This document shows positions 7,867-16,419 of a stretch of 64,000 nt of DNA, piece by piece (within the stretch, counting starts at the first letter, position 1; every line of letters starts with the position of its first letter). The notes beneath the pieces were generated by a model that saw nothing but the letters and a program-made list of their open reading frames with translations, had not been told where the DNA came from and ran no database searches. Made by a program: the position numbers and the translations under genes. Source of the stretch: Allocoprobacillus sp002160865 (GTDB taxonomy: Bacteria; Bacillota_I; Bacilli_A; Erysipelotrichales; Coprobacillaceae); contig NZ_AP031415.1 in assembly GCF_042850985.1 (NCBI RefSeq), positions 372,001 to 436,000 on the forward strand, read 5' to 3'.

Positions 7867-9068
7867 CTTTCGTATTTATTCAAAGGTTTTTTATAGATAT
7901 CAAAAGAACTTGCGATTAAAAGATATAAGAATCCTGTTTGAACAAAGAAAATAGTATAATCTAATAATCCATGTATAAAAATCATAACTGTAAAAGAAAT
8001 CACTAAAGCGACAAGTGTCTTATCTATTTTTAATTTCCATAAATGATATAACCTTTGAATGTTAGAATAAATATAAGGAGCAATTGTCATTAATCCAACA
8101 ATTCCAAAGCATAATAATGGATCAAGATAAATACTATGAGCATGTTCTGTTGGATGACCATTATATAATGAATAAATGTGCATATAAGTCATCGGTCCTT
8201 CACCAAATAATGGATGTGTGATAATGTTTTGAATAGCTACTTCCCAGATACCAGCACGTGTCATAAAATAATCAATAATATTATCAACACGAGGAAATTG
8301 TGATGGATTCAATAAGAAATAGATACATGCAAAAATAACAATACCTAAAATGACTGAACATGTTTTATAGTGTTTATCAACAATCAACATAATCAGTATA
8401 CCACCAGCCAGTGCAGGCCATGCCGTACGGCAGGCTGTTAATAATAAAACAAACAGATTTAAAGCAATCACGGATGCATAATAAATAAATCTTTTCCATT
8501 CGAGTTTTATATTTTTTATTTTTAATATCTTATAAAATGTTATACATACAAAGAATTCAATCATCATAGCATAATAATTCGCATTAAAAAAAACAGAGTT
8601 AATACGGTCTTGTGGACGATTAAAAATCATAATTTCAAATTGATCAATATTATAAGAATTTAAAATACCAATATATTCAATGAGTCCATAAAGTGCAGCA
8701 AAAATACTTAAAACAATTAAACAATTTGTGATATATTCAAATAATCTTAAATTAATATGAACACGATAATAAAGAACAAAAGATAATATAACCAATAAAC
8801 CAATACTACAGACAACTCCATAATAGTTTTGATAAATCAAAGAAACAATAGCACTTAATATACAAAAATAAATAATAAAACGACTCTTAGGAATTTGTTT
8901 ATAAACATCTTGAATTTCACCTTTCCATAATAAACGAAGTGTTAAAAAAATAAGAATAGCTCCACACATATAAAAAGGTAAAAACATAGAAAATATAGCC
9001 ACAATAATATATCTTTGATAATGTGTAAAATGTGTTTTTAAATAATCAATCCCAAAAATAAAAAACAC
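7854..9068 (-). CDS. O-antigen ligase / polymerase-like membrane protein (Wzy_C)
   Basis: About 404 residues with ten or more hydrophobic segments. A large loop carries NRPQDRINSVFFNANYYAMM, LLTACRTAWPALAGGILIML, and then HPLFGEGPMTY and HAHSIYLDPLLCFGIVGL. The R-x(3)-AG-type core and the H-x-H-S-x-Y-L motif are those of the Wzy_C family, which polymerises or ligates polysaccharide units outside the membrane. No glycosyltransferase neighbours are present. The start is unusual: the GTG at 9068 overlaps its own GGGAGG, while an ATT three codons later (9059) has ideal spacing. Confidence 0.8.
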   Translation of the reverse strand: MFFIFGIDYLKTHFTHYQRYIIVAIFSMFLPFYMCGAILIFLTLRLLWKGEIQDVYKQIPKSRFIIYFCILSAIVSLIYQNYYGVVCSIGLLVILSFVLYYRVHINLRLFEYITNCLIVLSIFAALYGLIEYIGILNSYNIDQFEIMIFNRPQDRINSVFFNANYYAMMIEFFVCITFYKILKIKNIKLEWKRFIYYASVIALNLFVLLLTACRTAWPALAGGILIMLIVDKHYKTCSVILGIVIFACIYFLLNPSQFPRVDNIIDYFMTRAGIWEVAIQNIITHPLFGEGPMTYMHIYSLYNGHPTEHAHSIYLDPLLCFGIVGLMTIAPYIYSNIQRLYHLWKLKIDKTLVALVISFTVMIFIHGLLDYTIFFVQTGFLYLLIASSFDIYKKPLNKYESLRK

Positions 9069-9087
9069 CTCCCAAACGTATCTCTAT

Positions 9088-9116
9088 TTTACAACATTTC
9101 TAAATTTATGTATACT
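9088..9116 (+). promoter_or_regulatory. Sigma-A-type promoter of the methyltransferase gene
   Basis: TTTACA (9088-9093), a 17-base spacer, then TATACT (9111-9116). It faces away from the divergent O-antigen-ligase-like gene. Confidence 0.75.
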
Positions 9117-9158
9117 ATAAATAGTCAAGATAACAAAAATGTAAGAAAAGAGGGAAAC

Positions 9159-10082
9159 ATGTTTAAATATTTATATGTATATAATTATTCGCCTCATGAA
9201 AAAGATTTATGTGAAATGGAATTTAGATGTATTTTTCATGAAAATATGAAAAGTAAATATCATATAACAACACAGGATTTTGATTATACAAGAAGTGGTT
9301 ATATAAGAGGAAAATTAAAGATTTTATATGAGAATAGTTGTTTCGATGAGATAGTTCATTTCATTGAACAACAGAATTATTGTTTTTATGATTTTAAAGT
9401 CATTTATTTAAAAAATGAGATAACCCATGTTCCTTATCGAGAATCACTGGAAAAATGTAAAAAGATAGCTTTACCTATTGCCGGTTCAGTCAATATGCAT
9501 CATCCTCAAATCATATTAGCACTCACAAAAATAAATCAGATATGGTACTTTGGTATTTATGAAAATAATATGATCTGGAATCAACATCAAGATAAACCTT
9601 ATTCATATTCTCACTCACTGGCTTTAAAAGATGCAAGAGCAGTTATGAATATAGCGTTGGGGAATGATTTATTTAAAACAGTTGTTGATCCATGTTGTGG
9701 AATTGGAACCGTTGTTTTAGAAGGGTTGAGCATGAAAGCAAACATTGTTGGATTTGATATTAATAAATATGTTGCCTATCAAGCAAGATTGAATTTAGAA
9801 CATTATGGTTATGATCCCTTACTTATTCAAAGAATGGATATGAAAGAATTAAAGCAAACATATGATGTTTGTATTTTAGATATCCCTTATGGGGTATATA
9901 GTCCATTTACCTATCAACAACAATGTGAACTCTTAGAAAAGACAAGAGCAATTGCTGGGGAACTTGTGCTTATTTCTCACATCTCCATGAATAATAAATT
10001 AATGGAGATAGGTTATCATATTGAAAATCAGGCAACGATTCAAAAAGGGAGTTTTCAAAGATATATAACATATTGTAAGTAG
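9159..10082 (+). CDS. TRM11/UPF0020-like SAM-dependent RNA methyltransferase
   Basis: A 307-residue protein from ATG 9159, preceded by AGAGGG. The C-terminal half is a class I methyltransferase: the SAM-binding motif I is VVDPCCGIGTVVLEGL (about residues 177-192), with GFDIN after it, and motif IV is DIPYG, the form found in N2-guanosine/N6-adenine RNA and DNA methylases. The N-terminal half lacks an obvious THUMP domain but has the size of the TRM11-type leader. The likely activity is modification of tRNA or rRNA. A longer start at 9108 would overlap the promoter, so it is unlikely. Confidence 0.75.
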   Translation: MFKYLYVYNYSPHEKDLCEMEFRCIFHENMKSKYHITTQDFDYTRSGYIRGKLKILYENSCFDEIVHFIEQQNYCFYDFKVIYLKNEITHVPYRESLEKCKKIALPIAGSVNMHHPQIILALTKINQIWYFGIYENNMIWNQHQDKPYSYSHSLALKDARAVMNIALGNDLFKTVVDPCCGIGTVVLEGLSMKANIVGFDINKYVAYQARLNLEHYGYDPLLIQRMDMKELKQTYDVCILDIPYGVYSPFTYQQQCELLEKTRAIAGELVLISHISMNNKLMEIGYHIENQATIQKGSFQRYITYCK

Positions 10083-10093
10083 GAGAGGGAAAG

Positions 10094-10948
10094 ATGAAAC
10101 ATATTTTTATGATGCATGATACAAAACGTCATCATGATTTAGAAAGCATGATTCAAACAGTCATGCAAGATATTCCTTATGAGATTGTTTATACAACCTC
10201 AATGCAGGATAGTCAAAAATATATCAAGGCATGTCTACAACCATCTAGATTTTATGCTGTTGGAGGAGACGGAACAATCAATGGTCTTTTACAGGCACTC
10301 GTTTACACAGATCATGAACTTGTTGTATTGCCATTTGGAACAGGGAATGATTTTTGTCGTACCTTGACAAAAGAAAAAAATATTCAAAAAATACTTATAC
10401 AATCCTTACAACAATCATCACAAAAAGTAGATACAATTCAAATCAATAATCGCTACTATTTAAATTCTGCCTGTTTTGGTTTGGATAGTATTATCGCAAA
10501 TAAGGTCAAAGATATACCCAATATTCCATTGATTCCAGAATCACAGAGTTATATTGTTTCTATTTTTAAACAAGTTTTTCAATATGAAAAACAAAATGTG
10601 AAGATTGTCAGCAATGGTACATGTTTATTTGATGGACCTGTTATTTTATGTACATTAAATAATGGTCAATATTATGGTGGTGGTTTTCAAATTACACCTC
10701 AAGCACAAATTCAAGATGGCTATATGGATATTTGTGTTGTTGATTATGTACCTAAAATAAAGATTCCTTATCTGGTGACATATCTTTTAACACACCAGTT
10801 ACATAAAAGACATGAAGTTCATTATTACAAAGTCAAAGAAGCAACTGTTTACTGCCAACAAAGTGGTAACTTGGATGGAGAGGAATACAAGGAAGATGTT
10901 TATCATTTTCATGTTTGCCCTCAATCATTGAATTTAGTGATGTTTTAA
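10094..10948 (+). CDS. Diacylglycerol/lipid kinase (DagK/YegS family)
   Basis: A 284-residue protein with the lipid-kinase signature FYAVGGDGTINGLLQAL (GGDGT nucleotide loop) and LPFGTGNDFCRTL, followed by the C-terminal beta-rich domain (LYNNGQYYGGGF-like NNGQYYGGGFQITPQ and NLDGEEY). In the DgkB/YegS family these enzymes phosphorylate diacylglycerol or related lipids at the membrane. AGGAGAGGG precedes the ATG, and the gene starts 11 bases after the methyltransferase, so the two probably form an operon. Confidence 0.9.
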   Translation: MKHIFMMHDTKRHHDLESMIQTVMQDIPYEIVYTTSMQDSQKYIKACLQPSRFYAVGGDGTINGLLQALVYTDHELVVLPFGTGNDFCRTLTKEKNIQKILIQSLQQSSQKVDTIQINNRYYLNSACFGLDSIIANKVKDIPNIPLIPESQSYIVSIFKQVFQYEKQNVKIVSNGTCLFDGPVILCTLNNGQYYGGGFQITPQAQIQDGYMDICVVDYVPKIKIPYLVTYLLTHQLHKRHEVHYYKVKEATVYCQQSGNLDGEEYKEDVYHFHVCPQSLNLVMF

Positions 10949-11021
10949 TAAAAATAAAACCTTTCTTTTTTATATCAAAACACTATTTATAAGATATAAT
11001 AAAAAAGAGGAAGTGATCATC

Positions 11022-11609
11022 ATGAAAAGATTTGTTATTTTATTGATGTTGATAGTTTTCATGTGGGGTTGTCAAGAAAAAGAAATTGTTTCACTAACTG
11101 AAGTCAATCATCTTAATGAAACAGCGGATGAAATGCAAGACCGTGATTATGATTATTTCTTTCAAGTAGAAATTGATATTTCACGTAAAGATGTAAAAGT
11201 TATAGAAATAAGACATTATAAAGATGGAGAGATTATAGATAGACCGCTTTTATTCATGAAAACAAATGAAAATAGAGATGGGATACCACCGATTCAATAT
11301 GTTTATATTGGATATCAATTTGAAAATTGTCAAGGAAGTCATCAAAATGTTGATTCTTTAAAGGTCACTTCTTATTTTTATGGCCCAGCTACTGAAACTA
11401 TTGATGAATATCCAACATTAATCTTTGAAAGTATAGATGATCAAGTCGAATGTCAAAGAAATCAAATAAAATATTGTCAAATCATTGAAGAAAAGAATCA
11501 GAAATATTATATTTGTCCTATTTTTTTAGAAAAGAATGTGAATCAAGATTTATCAATTCAAGAAATGATAGATCAAGGATATGAGATGATTGTATTGGAG
11601 ATAAGATAA
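11022..11609 (+). CDS. Predicted lipoprotein, function unknown
   Basis: About 195 residues. The N-terminus MKRFVILLMLIVFMWGCQEK is a lipoprotein signal peptide with the lipobox ending in GC at about residue 17. The mature part is acidic and mostly beta by appearance, with no recognised domain. I chose ATG 11022 because GAGGAAG lies eight bases upstream; the GTG nine bases earlier is too close to it. The gene is alone between the lipid kinase and a promoter region. Confidence 0.7.
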   Translation: MKRFVILLMLIVFMWGCQEKEIVSLTEVNHLNETADEMQDRDYDYFFQVEIDISRKDVKVIEIRHYKDGEIIDRPLLFMKTNENRDGIPPIQYVYIGYQFENCQGSHQNVDSLKVTSYFYGPATETIDEYPTLIFESIDDQVECQRNQIKYCQIIEEKNQKYYICPIFLEKNVNQDLSIQEMIDQGYEMIVLEIR

Positions 11610-11704
11610 ATTGATAAAATATCTTGTTTATAGCGAGATTATGATAATATTTTTAACAAAAAGACTTAAAAATGAGGAATAAGTATAAAAAATTCAAGAA
11701 AAAT

Positions 11705-11733
11705 TTGAGTATTTCTTAAAAAAGTGGTATATT
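11705..11733 (+). promoter_or_regulatory. Possible upstream sigma-A promoter
   Basis: TTGAGT, a 17-base spacer, then TATATT. A GGAGG plus ATG-AAG-TAA minimal reading frame (11737-11753) follows at once. It may be a second start for the 11808 gene. Confidence 0.35.
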
Positions 11734-11757
11734 GTTGGAGGTAAATGAAGTAATTTA

Positions 11758-11786
11758 TTGCAATGTAAAACGCTTTCATTTATAAT
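11758..11786 (+). promoter_or_regulatory. Sigma-A promoter with a weak cre-like spacer
   Basis: TTGCAA (11758-11763), a 17-base spacer, and TATAAT (11781-11786) give a strong promoter for the small gene at 11808. The spacer holds TGTAAAACGCTTTCA, which resembles a CcpA cre site but has one base too many, so catabolite control is only a possibility. Confidence 0.7.
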
Positions 11787-11807
11787 ATGTATTAAGGAGG
11801 GGACGCA

Positions 11808-12026
11808 GTGAAAATTAAATTACAAGTACAATTTCATAATAAAAACGTTGAAACAACATCTATTGAGAAGTTAGTAAAAGAGGATGTTAAATCAAAAGGT
11901 GTTAAAATGACAACTATTGATACATTAGAGGTTTACTATAAACCAGAAGATTCTTCTGTATATTATGTTGCGACAACAAAAACTGGTGAAGTCGTTGGAA
12001 ATGACCAACCATTATACATCGGTTAA
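11808..12026 (+). CDS. Small conserved protein (DUF6465-like)
   Basis: A 72-residue soluble protein with the GTG start placed five bases after AAGGAGGGG. The sequence alternates beta-prone segments (KIKLQVQFHNKNVETT, then DTLEVYYKPEDSSVYYVATT) and ends near GEVVGNDQPLYIG. I think this is the DUF6465 type of small protein found in Clostridia and Erysipelotrichia, but I recall that family only loosely. The strong promoter, strong ribosome site and strong terminator suggest high expression. The function is unknown. Confidence 0.65.
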   Translation: MKIKLQVQFHNKNVETTSIEKLVKEDVKSKGVKMTTIDTLEVYYKPEDSSVYYVATTKTGEVVGNDQPLYIG

Positions 12027-12050
12027 TCTTAATATTACAAACATATACCC

Positions 12051-12082
12051 AAAGAAAGAGGCTCATTTGAGCCTCTTTCTTT
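12051..12082. terminator. Bidirectional terminator
   Basis: AAAGAAAGAGGCTC and GAGCCTCTTTCTTT form a perfect 14-bp stem with loop ATTT. It serves the 11808 gene and the convergent nitroreductase gene. Confidence 0.9.
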
Positions 12083-12087
12083 ATCCC

Positions 12088-12627
12088 TTATTTAACAATA
12101 TGAATACGATTTTCATTTTTATCTTTGGTAGGTGTTTCTTGATTGACATAACCAATAGAAGCACAACCAACAACTTGATGATTATGAGGAATACCCATTT
12201 TATTTAAAATATTTCTTACTTCATCAACATCTTGTGTATCACGGAGTTGATTGATCCAGCATGAACCAATGTTTAGACTTGTTGCTGCTAGAAAGATATT
12301 TTCCAACATACAGCTACCATCTTCTACACGTCTTGAATCATATTCAGGACCACTGACAATCAATAGTATTGGTGCATGATAAGAGAAATGATAAGTATCT
12401 GGTTTCTTTTCACCACGTTCTTCACTTACTTTTTTGATAGCTTCAGTGAGTTCATCAATATAGCTTGGATTGGTAATAGCGTAGATTTCACATAACTGTC
12501 TATTCATCGCACTAGGTGCTTGAATTCCTGCTTTTAAAATCGCTTGAAGTTCTTCGTCTTTAATCATTTCACTTCGATAACTACGACAACTTTTTCTTTG
12601 TGCAATTGTTTGTAATGTTTCATTCAT
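12088..12627 (-). CDS. Nitroreductase family FMN-dependent oxidoreductase
   Basis: A 179-residue protein that begins with the family opening QRKSCRSYRSEMIKDEEL, followed by ILKAGIQAPSAMNRQ, and later FLAATSLNIGSCWINQLRD. The Arg/Ser pair near residue 15 and the PSAMNRQ segment contribute to FMN binding in nitroreductases. NAD(P)H oxidoreductase activity on nitro or quinone-type substrates is likely, but the physiological substrate is unknown. GAGGTGATATAAAATG gives a good ribosome site. The length is normal for the small subfamily. Confidence 0.88.
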   Translation of the reverse strand: MNETLQTIAQRKSCRSYRSEMIKDEELQAILKAGIQAPSAMNRQLCEIYAITNPSYIDELTEAIKKVSEERGEKKPDTYHFSYHAPILLIVSGPEYDSRRVEDGSCMLENIFLAATSLNIGSCWINQLRDTQDVDEVRNILNKMGIPHNHQVVGCASIGYVNQETPTKDKNENRIHIVK

Positions 12628-12694
12628 TTTATATCACCTCTTGCTTTCTATTATAGTCTGATTGTTTGAAAAAACAATGCTAAAACATAAATTT

Positions 12695-12705
12695 TATGGT
12701 ATACT
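12695..12705 (+). promoter_or_regulatory. Extended -10 promoter of the WG-repeat lipoprotein gene
   Basis: TATGGTATACT combines a TGn element and TATACT. No good -35 is present. Confidence 0.55.
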
Positions 12706-12729
12706 AGGGGCAATAAAGGAGGAATATAT

Positions 12730-14217
12730 GTGAAGAAGTTATTCGCTGGATTTATGGCATTCATGTTATTGTCTGGATGTAGTCAAAATCAAAAGGTACA
12801 TTATTTTATGTTGACGAATGATCAAAAATTAAGTGCTTTATATAATTCTAAAGGTGAACAAATAACAGATTATCAATATCAATCTTTTGAAAAAGTTGGT
12901 AATCGTGGGTATATTATAACGAATGCTAAAAAGCAGGTAGGATTTATTGATTTAGATGGTGATGAAATCATTCCTGTTGGAGAATATGAAACACTGGAAA
13001 GTGTCGATGATATGTTTTATGCGACCAAAAAAGTGGAAAAGAAAAAAGATGATCAAAAAGAAAAATCAACTCAAAATACATTTGTTAAGGAAAATCTTTA
13101 TGTTTTAAATGAAGATGGTGAAGTTTTATATCAGGCTGATAAATCAACGGCTATTATGCAAAGTGGATTACCTGTGATTTTAAAAGATAAAGAATATATA
13201 GTTTTATATCGAAATGGTGAAGAACTTTATAAAGGAAAAGAAGCTGTTACATATGTAAATCAGTATTCAAGTGCAAAATCAATTGTTATTGGGTTTAAAG
13301 ACTATAATCATTTTTATTATTCTACTCAAGATGAAAAACAGAACTTTGATATGAAGATTGAAAAAGGAAATTATGAATTTTTAGTTCAAAATGATCAAGG
13401 ATGTATACTCAATGATGAGAAATTAAAAAGTATGATTTATATTGATTTTGAAAAGCAGGAAGCTTCTCAAAATCATATAGCAATTAAAGATGCTTATTTT
13501 GATGATAAAGAAAATATTATTTTAACCCATGATGATAAAACATATATTTATCCAACGGGTGGTGTTCCTGTTTTAATTAATTCATATTATGTGAATGCCA
13601 AAACATATCTTGTACGTGAAGAAGATGTCTATGGGCCACATATGATTTATAAAAATGGTCTATCTAAGGGAAATCTTGAAAATTGTCAGCTTTATCCAGA
13701 AGTGATGTTGCTGTATTTTGAAATTTTCCCGGTTTATATACAGGATAAAGGATATGCTTACTATAGTTTTGATAATAAACAAGTTATTGATCAGATATAC
13801 CTTGAAGCTCAGCCATTTGATGCCAGTGATACAGCTATTGTGAAAATTGATAATAAGGGATATTCATTAATTGATGAAGAAGGACAAATTTTAACAAAAA
13901 ATACATATTATCGTATGGAGTACATAGGCAGTTCATATTATGTCGTTTATAATGAAAATGGTATGTATGGTATTATTGATACAACTGGAGAAGAAATCTT
14001 TCCTATTGAGTATACGTCATTACCAGAAACACCAATTATTGAATATAATGATGAAAATTATATGATGTTGAATAAAAATGGAAGAAGTTATATTTATGAT
14101 GTCAATAATGATATGGAAGAATTATTTTCTATTGAAGGGGATTTGACTTTCCACCAAGAGGGATATTTTTCTGATGGATATCATTATTATACAATGGATG
14201 GAGAAAGTATAGAATAA
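12730..14217 (+). CDS. WG-repeat lipoprotein
   Basis: A 495-residue protein with signal peptide MKKLFAGFMAFMLLSGCSQ and lipobox LSGC, so it is anchored outside the membrane. The mature part contains several WG-type repeats, seen as KQVGFIDLDGDEIIPVGEYE, KGYSLIDEEGQILT and MYGIIDTTGEEIFPIEYTSL, each a short beta unit ending in a hydrophobic-Pro step. The start is GTG 12730, seven bases after AGGAGG; the overlapping ATG at 12728 would stop at once (ATGTGA). A membrane methyltransferase-like gene follows nine bases later. The function is unknown, and the repeats suggest binding. Confidence 0.8.
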   Translation: MKKLFAGFMAFMLLSGCSQNQKVHYFMLTNDQKLSALYNSKGEQITDYQYQSFEKVGNRGYIITNAKKQVGFIDLDGDEIIPVGEYETLESVDDMFYATKKVEKKKDDQKEKSTQNTFVKENLYVLNEDGEVLYQADKSTAIMQSGLPVILKDKEYIVLYRNGEELYKGKEAVTYVNQYSSAKSIVIGFKDYNHFYYSTQDEKQNFDMKIEKGNYEFLVQNDQGCILNDEKLKSMIYIDFEKQEASQNHIAIKDAYFDDKENIILTHDDKTYIYPTGGVPVLINSYYVNAKTYLVREEDVYGPHMIYKNGLSKGNLENCQLYPEVMLLYFEIFPVYIQDKGYAYYSFDNKQVIDQIYLEAQPFDASDTAIVKIDNKGYSLIDEEGQILTKNTYYRMEYIGSSYYVVYNENGMYGIIDTTGEEIFPIEYTSLPETPIIEYNDENYMMLNKNGRSYIYDVNNDMEELFSIEGDLTFHQEGYFSDGYHYYTMDGESIE

Positions 14218-14226
14218 GGAGTAAGT

Positions 14227-15279
14227 ATGGAATATTTGATTGTATTATTGTTGATTTTTATAGGTGTGTTATTTTTGATGCAGCTTGTCTTTTTTGAATT
14301 GACAAGAAGTAAAATGGAAAAAGCCAATAATATCAACTGGTTTTTATCTTTAGATAAACCATTTAGCTATAATCGTGTTGGATATATGGTTTTTCTTTGT
14401 TTGATTTGTTATTTTATATCATCACCAGTTGAATTATTTACTTTAAGCTGGTTTGTTTACTTTGTTCTCTTTTTAGCAATGGGGATTGTGGCTGATGCAG
14501 TTGTACAGTATGCCATTATGGTATACAGCAAAAAAAGATGTCGTCGTCAAATAGAAGATGCTCATTTACTACAAAATGAATTACAACATTTTTCACCAAG
14601 TACTCAGTTAGAAAATGATTATACACTATCATCTCCTAGCTATCACGAAGAAGATGTTTTAAGACGTTATATCCAATCACAAGATCATTTGGCAGTCATG
14701 AGTGTGGATGCTGGAAAATTTGCCAGTCAGTTAAAAGGTGAAACAGAAGCTATGTTTGTGATTGAACCTTATACGGACACACAAAGAGTTCAAAATGAAT
14801 TTATAGATGATCCATCTGTAAAAGTGACAACTTTAACACCAACAGGGAAAATGCCTTTTAAAGATGAAAAAATTGATATTGTGATGTGTCAAAAATGTAA
14901 TTATGATAAAAGTGAGATTTTTAGAGTCTTAAAAAAAGGTGGCTACTTCATTGTCAATCAACATGGAACAGAAAATTTAAAAGAATTTGTTCGTCTTTAT
15001 ATGCCTTTCCAGATGAAAGGAAGCTGGGATGCACAAAACTGTGCTCAAACATTAGAGAGCATTGGAATGCGTATTGTAGATAAATTTGAAGATTATGGAA
15101 CTATTCGTTTTCATAGTATTCAAGCTATTTATCAGTATTTTACAAAGGTTTCACCAGATTTTGCTAATGTTAATAGATATCAAGTTTTCTATTTACAGGC
15201 ATTAAAAGAAATTAAAGAACATTCTTATTTTGAAATGACAACGCATCAATTTTTAGTTGTGGCTCAAAAAATGTATTAA
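14227..15279 (+). CDS. Membrane-anchored methyltransferase-like protein
   Basis: A 350-residue protein. Residues 1-110 hold about three membrane helices. The cytosolic part (about 150-350) looks like a class I methyltransferase of degenerate type: a motif around FKDEKIDIVMCQKCNYDKSE followed by FRVLKKGGYFIVNQHG, the usual strand 4-5 layout. The glycine-rich SAM loop is not obvious, so activity is uncertain. AAGGAG precedes the ATG. Nine bases separate it from the WG-repeat lipoprotein gene, suggesting a common envelope function. Confidence 0.55.
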   Translation: MEYLIVLLLIFIGVLFLMQLVFFELTRSKMEKANNINWFLSLDKPFSYNRVGYMVFLCLICYFISSPVELFTLSWFVYFVLFLAMGIVADAVVQYAIMVYSKKRCRRQIEDAHLLQNELQHFSPSTQLENDYTLSSPSYHEEDVLRRYIQSQDHLAVMSVDAGKFASQLKGETEAMFVIEPYTDTQRVQNEFIDDPSVKVTTLTPTGKMPFKDEKIDIVMCQKCNYDKSEIFRVLKKGGYFIVNQHGTENLKEFVRLYMPFQMKGSWDAQNCAQTLESIGMRIVDKFEDYGTIRFHSIQAIYQYFTKVSPDFANVNRYQVFYLQALKEIKEHSYFEMTTHQFLVVAQKMY

Positions 15280-15312
15280 AAGGAAACTTCATCGTAAGTT
15301 TTCTTTTTTTAT
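15278..15312 (+). terminator. Terminator
   Basis: AGGAAACTT and AAGTTTTCT pair around CATCGT, followed by seven T. Confidence 0.8.
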
Positions 15313-15398
15313 CTCAATGATGTTCATTTCATTTTCATATTTTTTACATGAGATGTTCATATCTTTATTGTATTATGAAATGGCAAAGGATGATGAAT

Positions 15399-15803
15399 AT
15401 GAAAAATAAAGGTATTATTTTAGGGTTTATTGTGATGGTAATATTGATTGCCATCTTTATGAAAAAACCAATCGAAACAAAAAAGGAGATACGTTATAAT
15501 ACGACACACAAAAGAGAAGATATAGAAAAGATTATGGATATGGCTATTGATGAATATACGAATGCTCAAGCAGATGTTTATAGTGTTTATTATGATGAAG
15601 ATATCAGTCATGAAACGGAACAATCGTATCTTCAAAAGGATACAGATATTCAAGAAGTCATCGTTGTTTATTTGGAATTTAAAACACGTTTCTTTAATGT
15701 TCATCCAGCACTTGGTGAAAATCACTATTATAGTGATTATATGTATATTGCATGTAAAAATGCAGATGGTGTTTGGCAGTGGAAAGATGGTGGTTATGGG
15801 TAA
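15399..15803 (+). CDS. Membrane-anchored or secreted protein of unknown function
   Basis: About 134 residues from ATG 15399 (MKNKGIILGFIVMVILIAIF), with AAAGGA eight bases upstream; longer starts up to 15348 lack a ribosome site. One N-terminal helix acts as a signal anchor, followed by an acidic extracytoplasmic domain ending YMYIACKNADGVWQWKDGGY. The WxWKDGG ending is like that of several small secreted Bacillota proteins. No family name can be given. Confidence 0.55.
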   Translation: MKNKGIILGFIVMVILIAIFMKKPIETKKEIRYNTTHKREDIEKIMDMAIDEYTNAQADVYSVYYDEDISHETEQSYLQKDTDIQEVIVVYLEFKTRFFNVHPALGENHYYSDYMYIACKNADGVWQWKDGGYG

Positions 15804-15977
15804 TATTGGAAGTTATAAAGATAAAATTGTCAGTATAAATTGCTTTTTTTATTGTTTATATCACAGTTTTTTGAATAGGCTAAATAGATATAAAAAATAC
15901 AAAAAAAGACTTGACAAAAAAATATTATGTAAGCGTATTAATTTCTTTTGAAAATGTATGGAAAAGTAATTCAAATG

Positions 15978-15986
15978 TGTTATAAT
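15978..15986 (+). promoter_or_regulatory. Extended -10 promoter of ptsH
   Basis: TGTTATAAT (TGn plus consensus TATAAT), 34 bases before the HPr start. The leader is short. Confidence 0.6.
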
Positions 15987-16019
15987 AAGACTATAAATTA
16001 TTAAGGAGGAGTCAATAAG

Positions 16020-16289
16020 ATGGCAGAAAAATTATCTTTTGTAGTTTCAGATCCAGTTGGATTACATGCTAGACCTGCAACTATCTTAGTAAACCAAGCT
16101 AGTAAATTCACTAGCAATATCAAATTATGTTACAATGGTAAAGAAGTTAATTTGAAGTCAATTATGGGTGTTATGTCTTTAGGTGTTCCTACTAAAGCTA
16201 CTGTAGAAATCGTAGCTGAAGGTGACGATGAAAAAGACGTAATCGCTTCAATTGCTAAAGTTATTAAAGAACAAAAAGTTGCTGAATAA
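16020..16289 (+). CDS. ptsH: Phosphocarrier protein HPr
   Basis: An 89-residue protein with the active-site motif GLHARPA. The histidine at residue 16 accepts phosphate from EI, and Ser47 in LKSIMGVMSLG is the equivalent of the HPr-kinase site Ser46 used in Gram-positive catabolite repression. It feeds the PTS permeases, including probably the EIIC at 26.6 kb. ptsI is not adjacent: the gene has its own promoter and terminator, so it is monocistronic. AAGGAGGA lies upstream, with about nine bases to the ATG. Confidence 0.97.
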   Translation: MAEKLSFVVSDPVGLHARPATILVNQASKFTSNIKLCYNGKEVNLKSIMGVMSLGVPTKATVEIVAEGDDEKDVIASIAKVIKEQKVAE

Positions 16290-16309
16290 TATAAGGCTTC
16301 AAATACATG

Positions 16310-16342
16310 GAACTATACATTTTGTATAGTTCTTTTCTTTTA
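16310..16342 (+). terminator. Terminator of ptsH
   Basis: GAACTATACA pairs with TGTATAGTTC (10 bp, loop TTT), then a T-rich tail. Confidence 0.88.
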
Positions 16343-16343
16343 T

Positions 16344-16371
16344 TTGACATGAATATAAAAAGTGATACAAT
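16344..16371 (+). promoter_or_regulatory. Sigma-A promoter of the sdpR/sdpI operon
   Basis: A consensus TTGACA (16344-16349), a 16-base spacer and TACAAT (16366-16371). The operator follows immediately downstream. Confidence 0.8.
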
Positions 16372-16373
16372 AT

Positions 16374-16401
16374 ATTTAGATATTTAGAAAAATATCTAAA
16401 T
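16374..16401 (+). promoter_or_regulatory. Palindromic operator, probable SdpR/ArsR-family binding site
   Basis: ATTTAGATATTT (16374-16385) and AAATATCTAAAT (16390-16401) form a perfect 12-bp inverted repeat with spacer AGAA. It sits across the expected transcription start, so binding of the ArsR-type product would block initiation. Confidence 0.75.
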
Positions 16402-16419
16402 ATTAAAGGAGGGAGAGAT

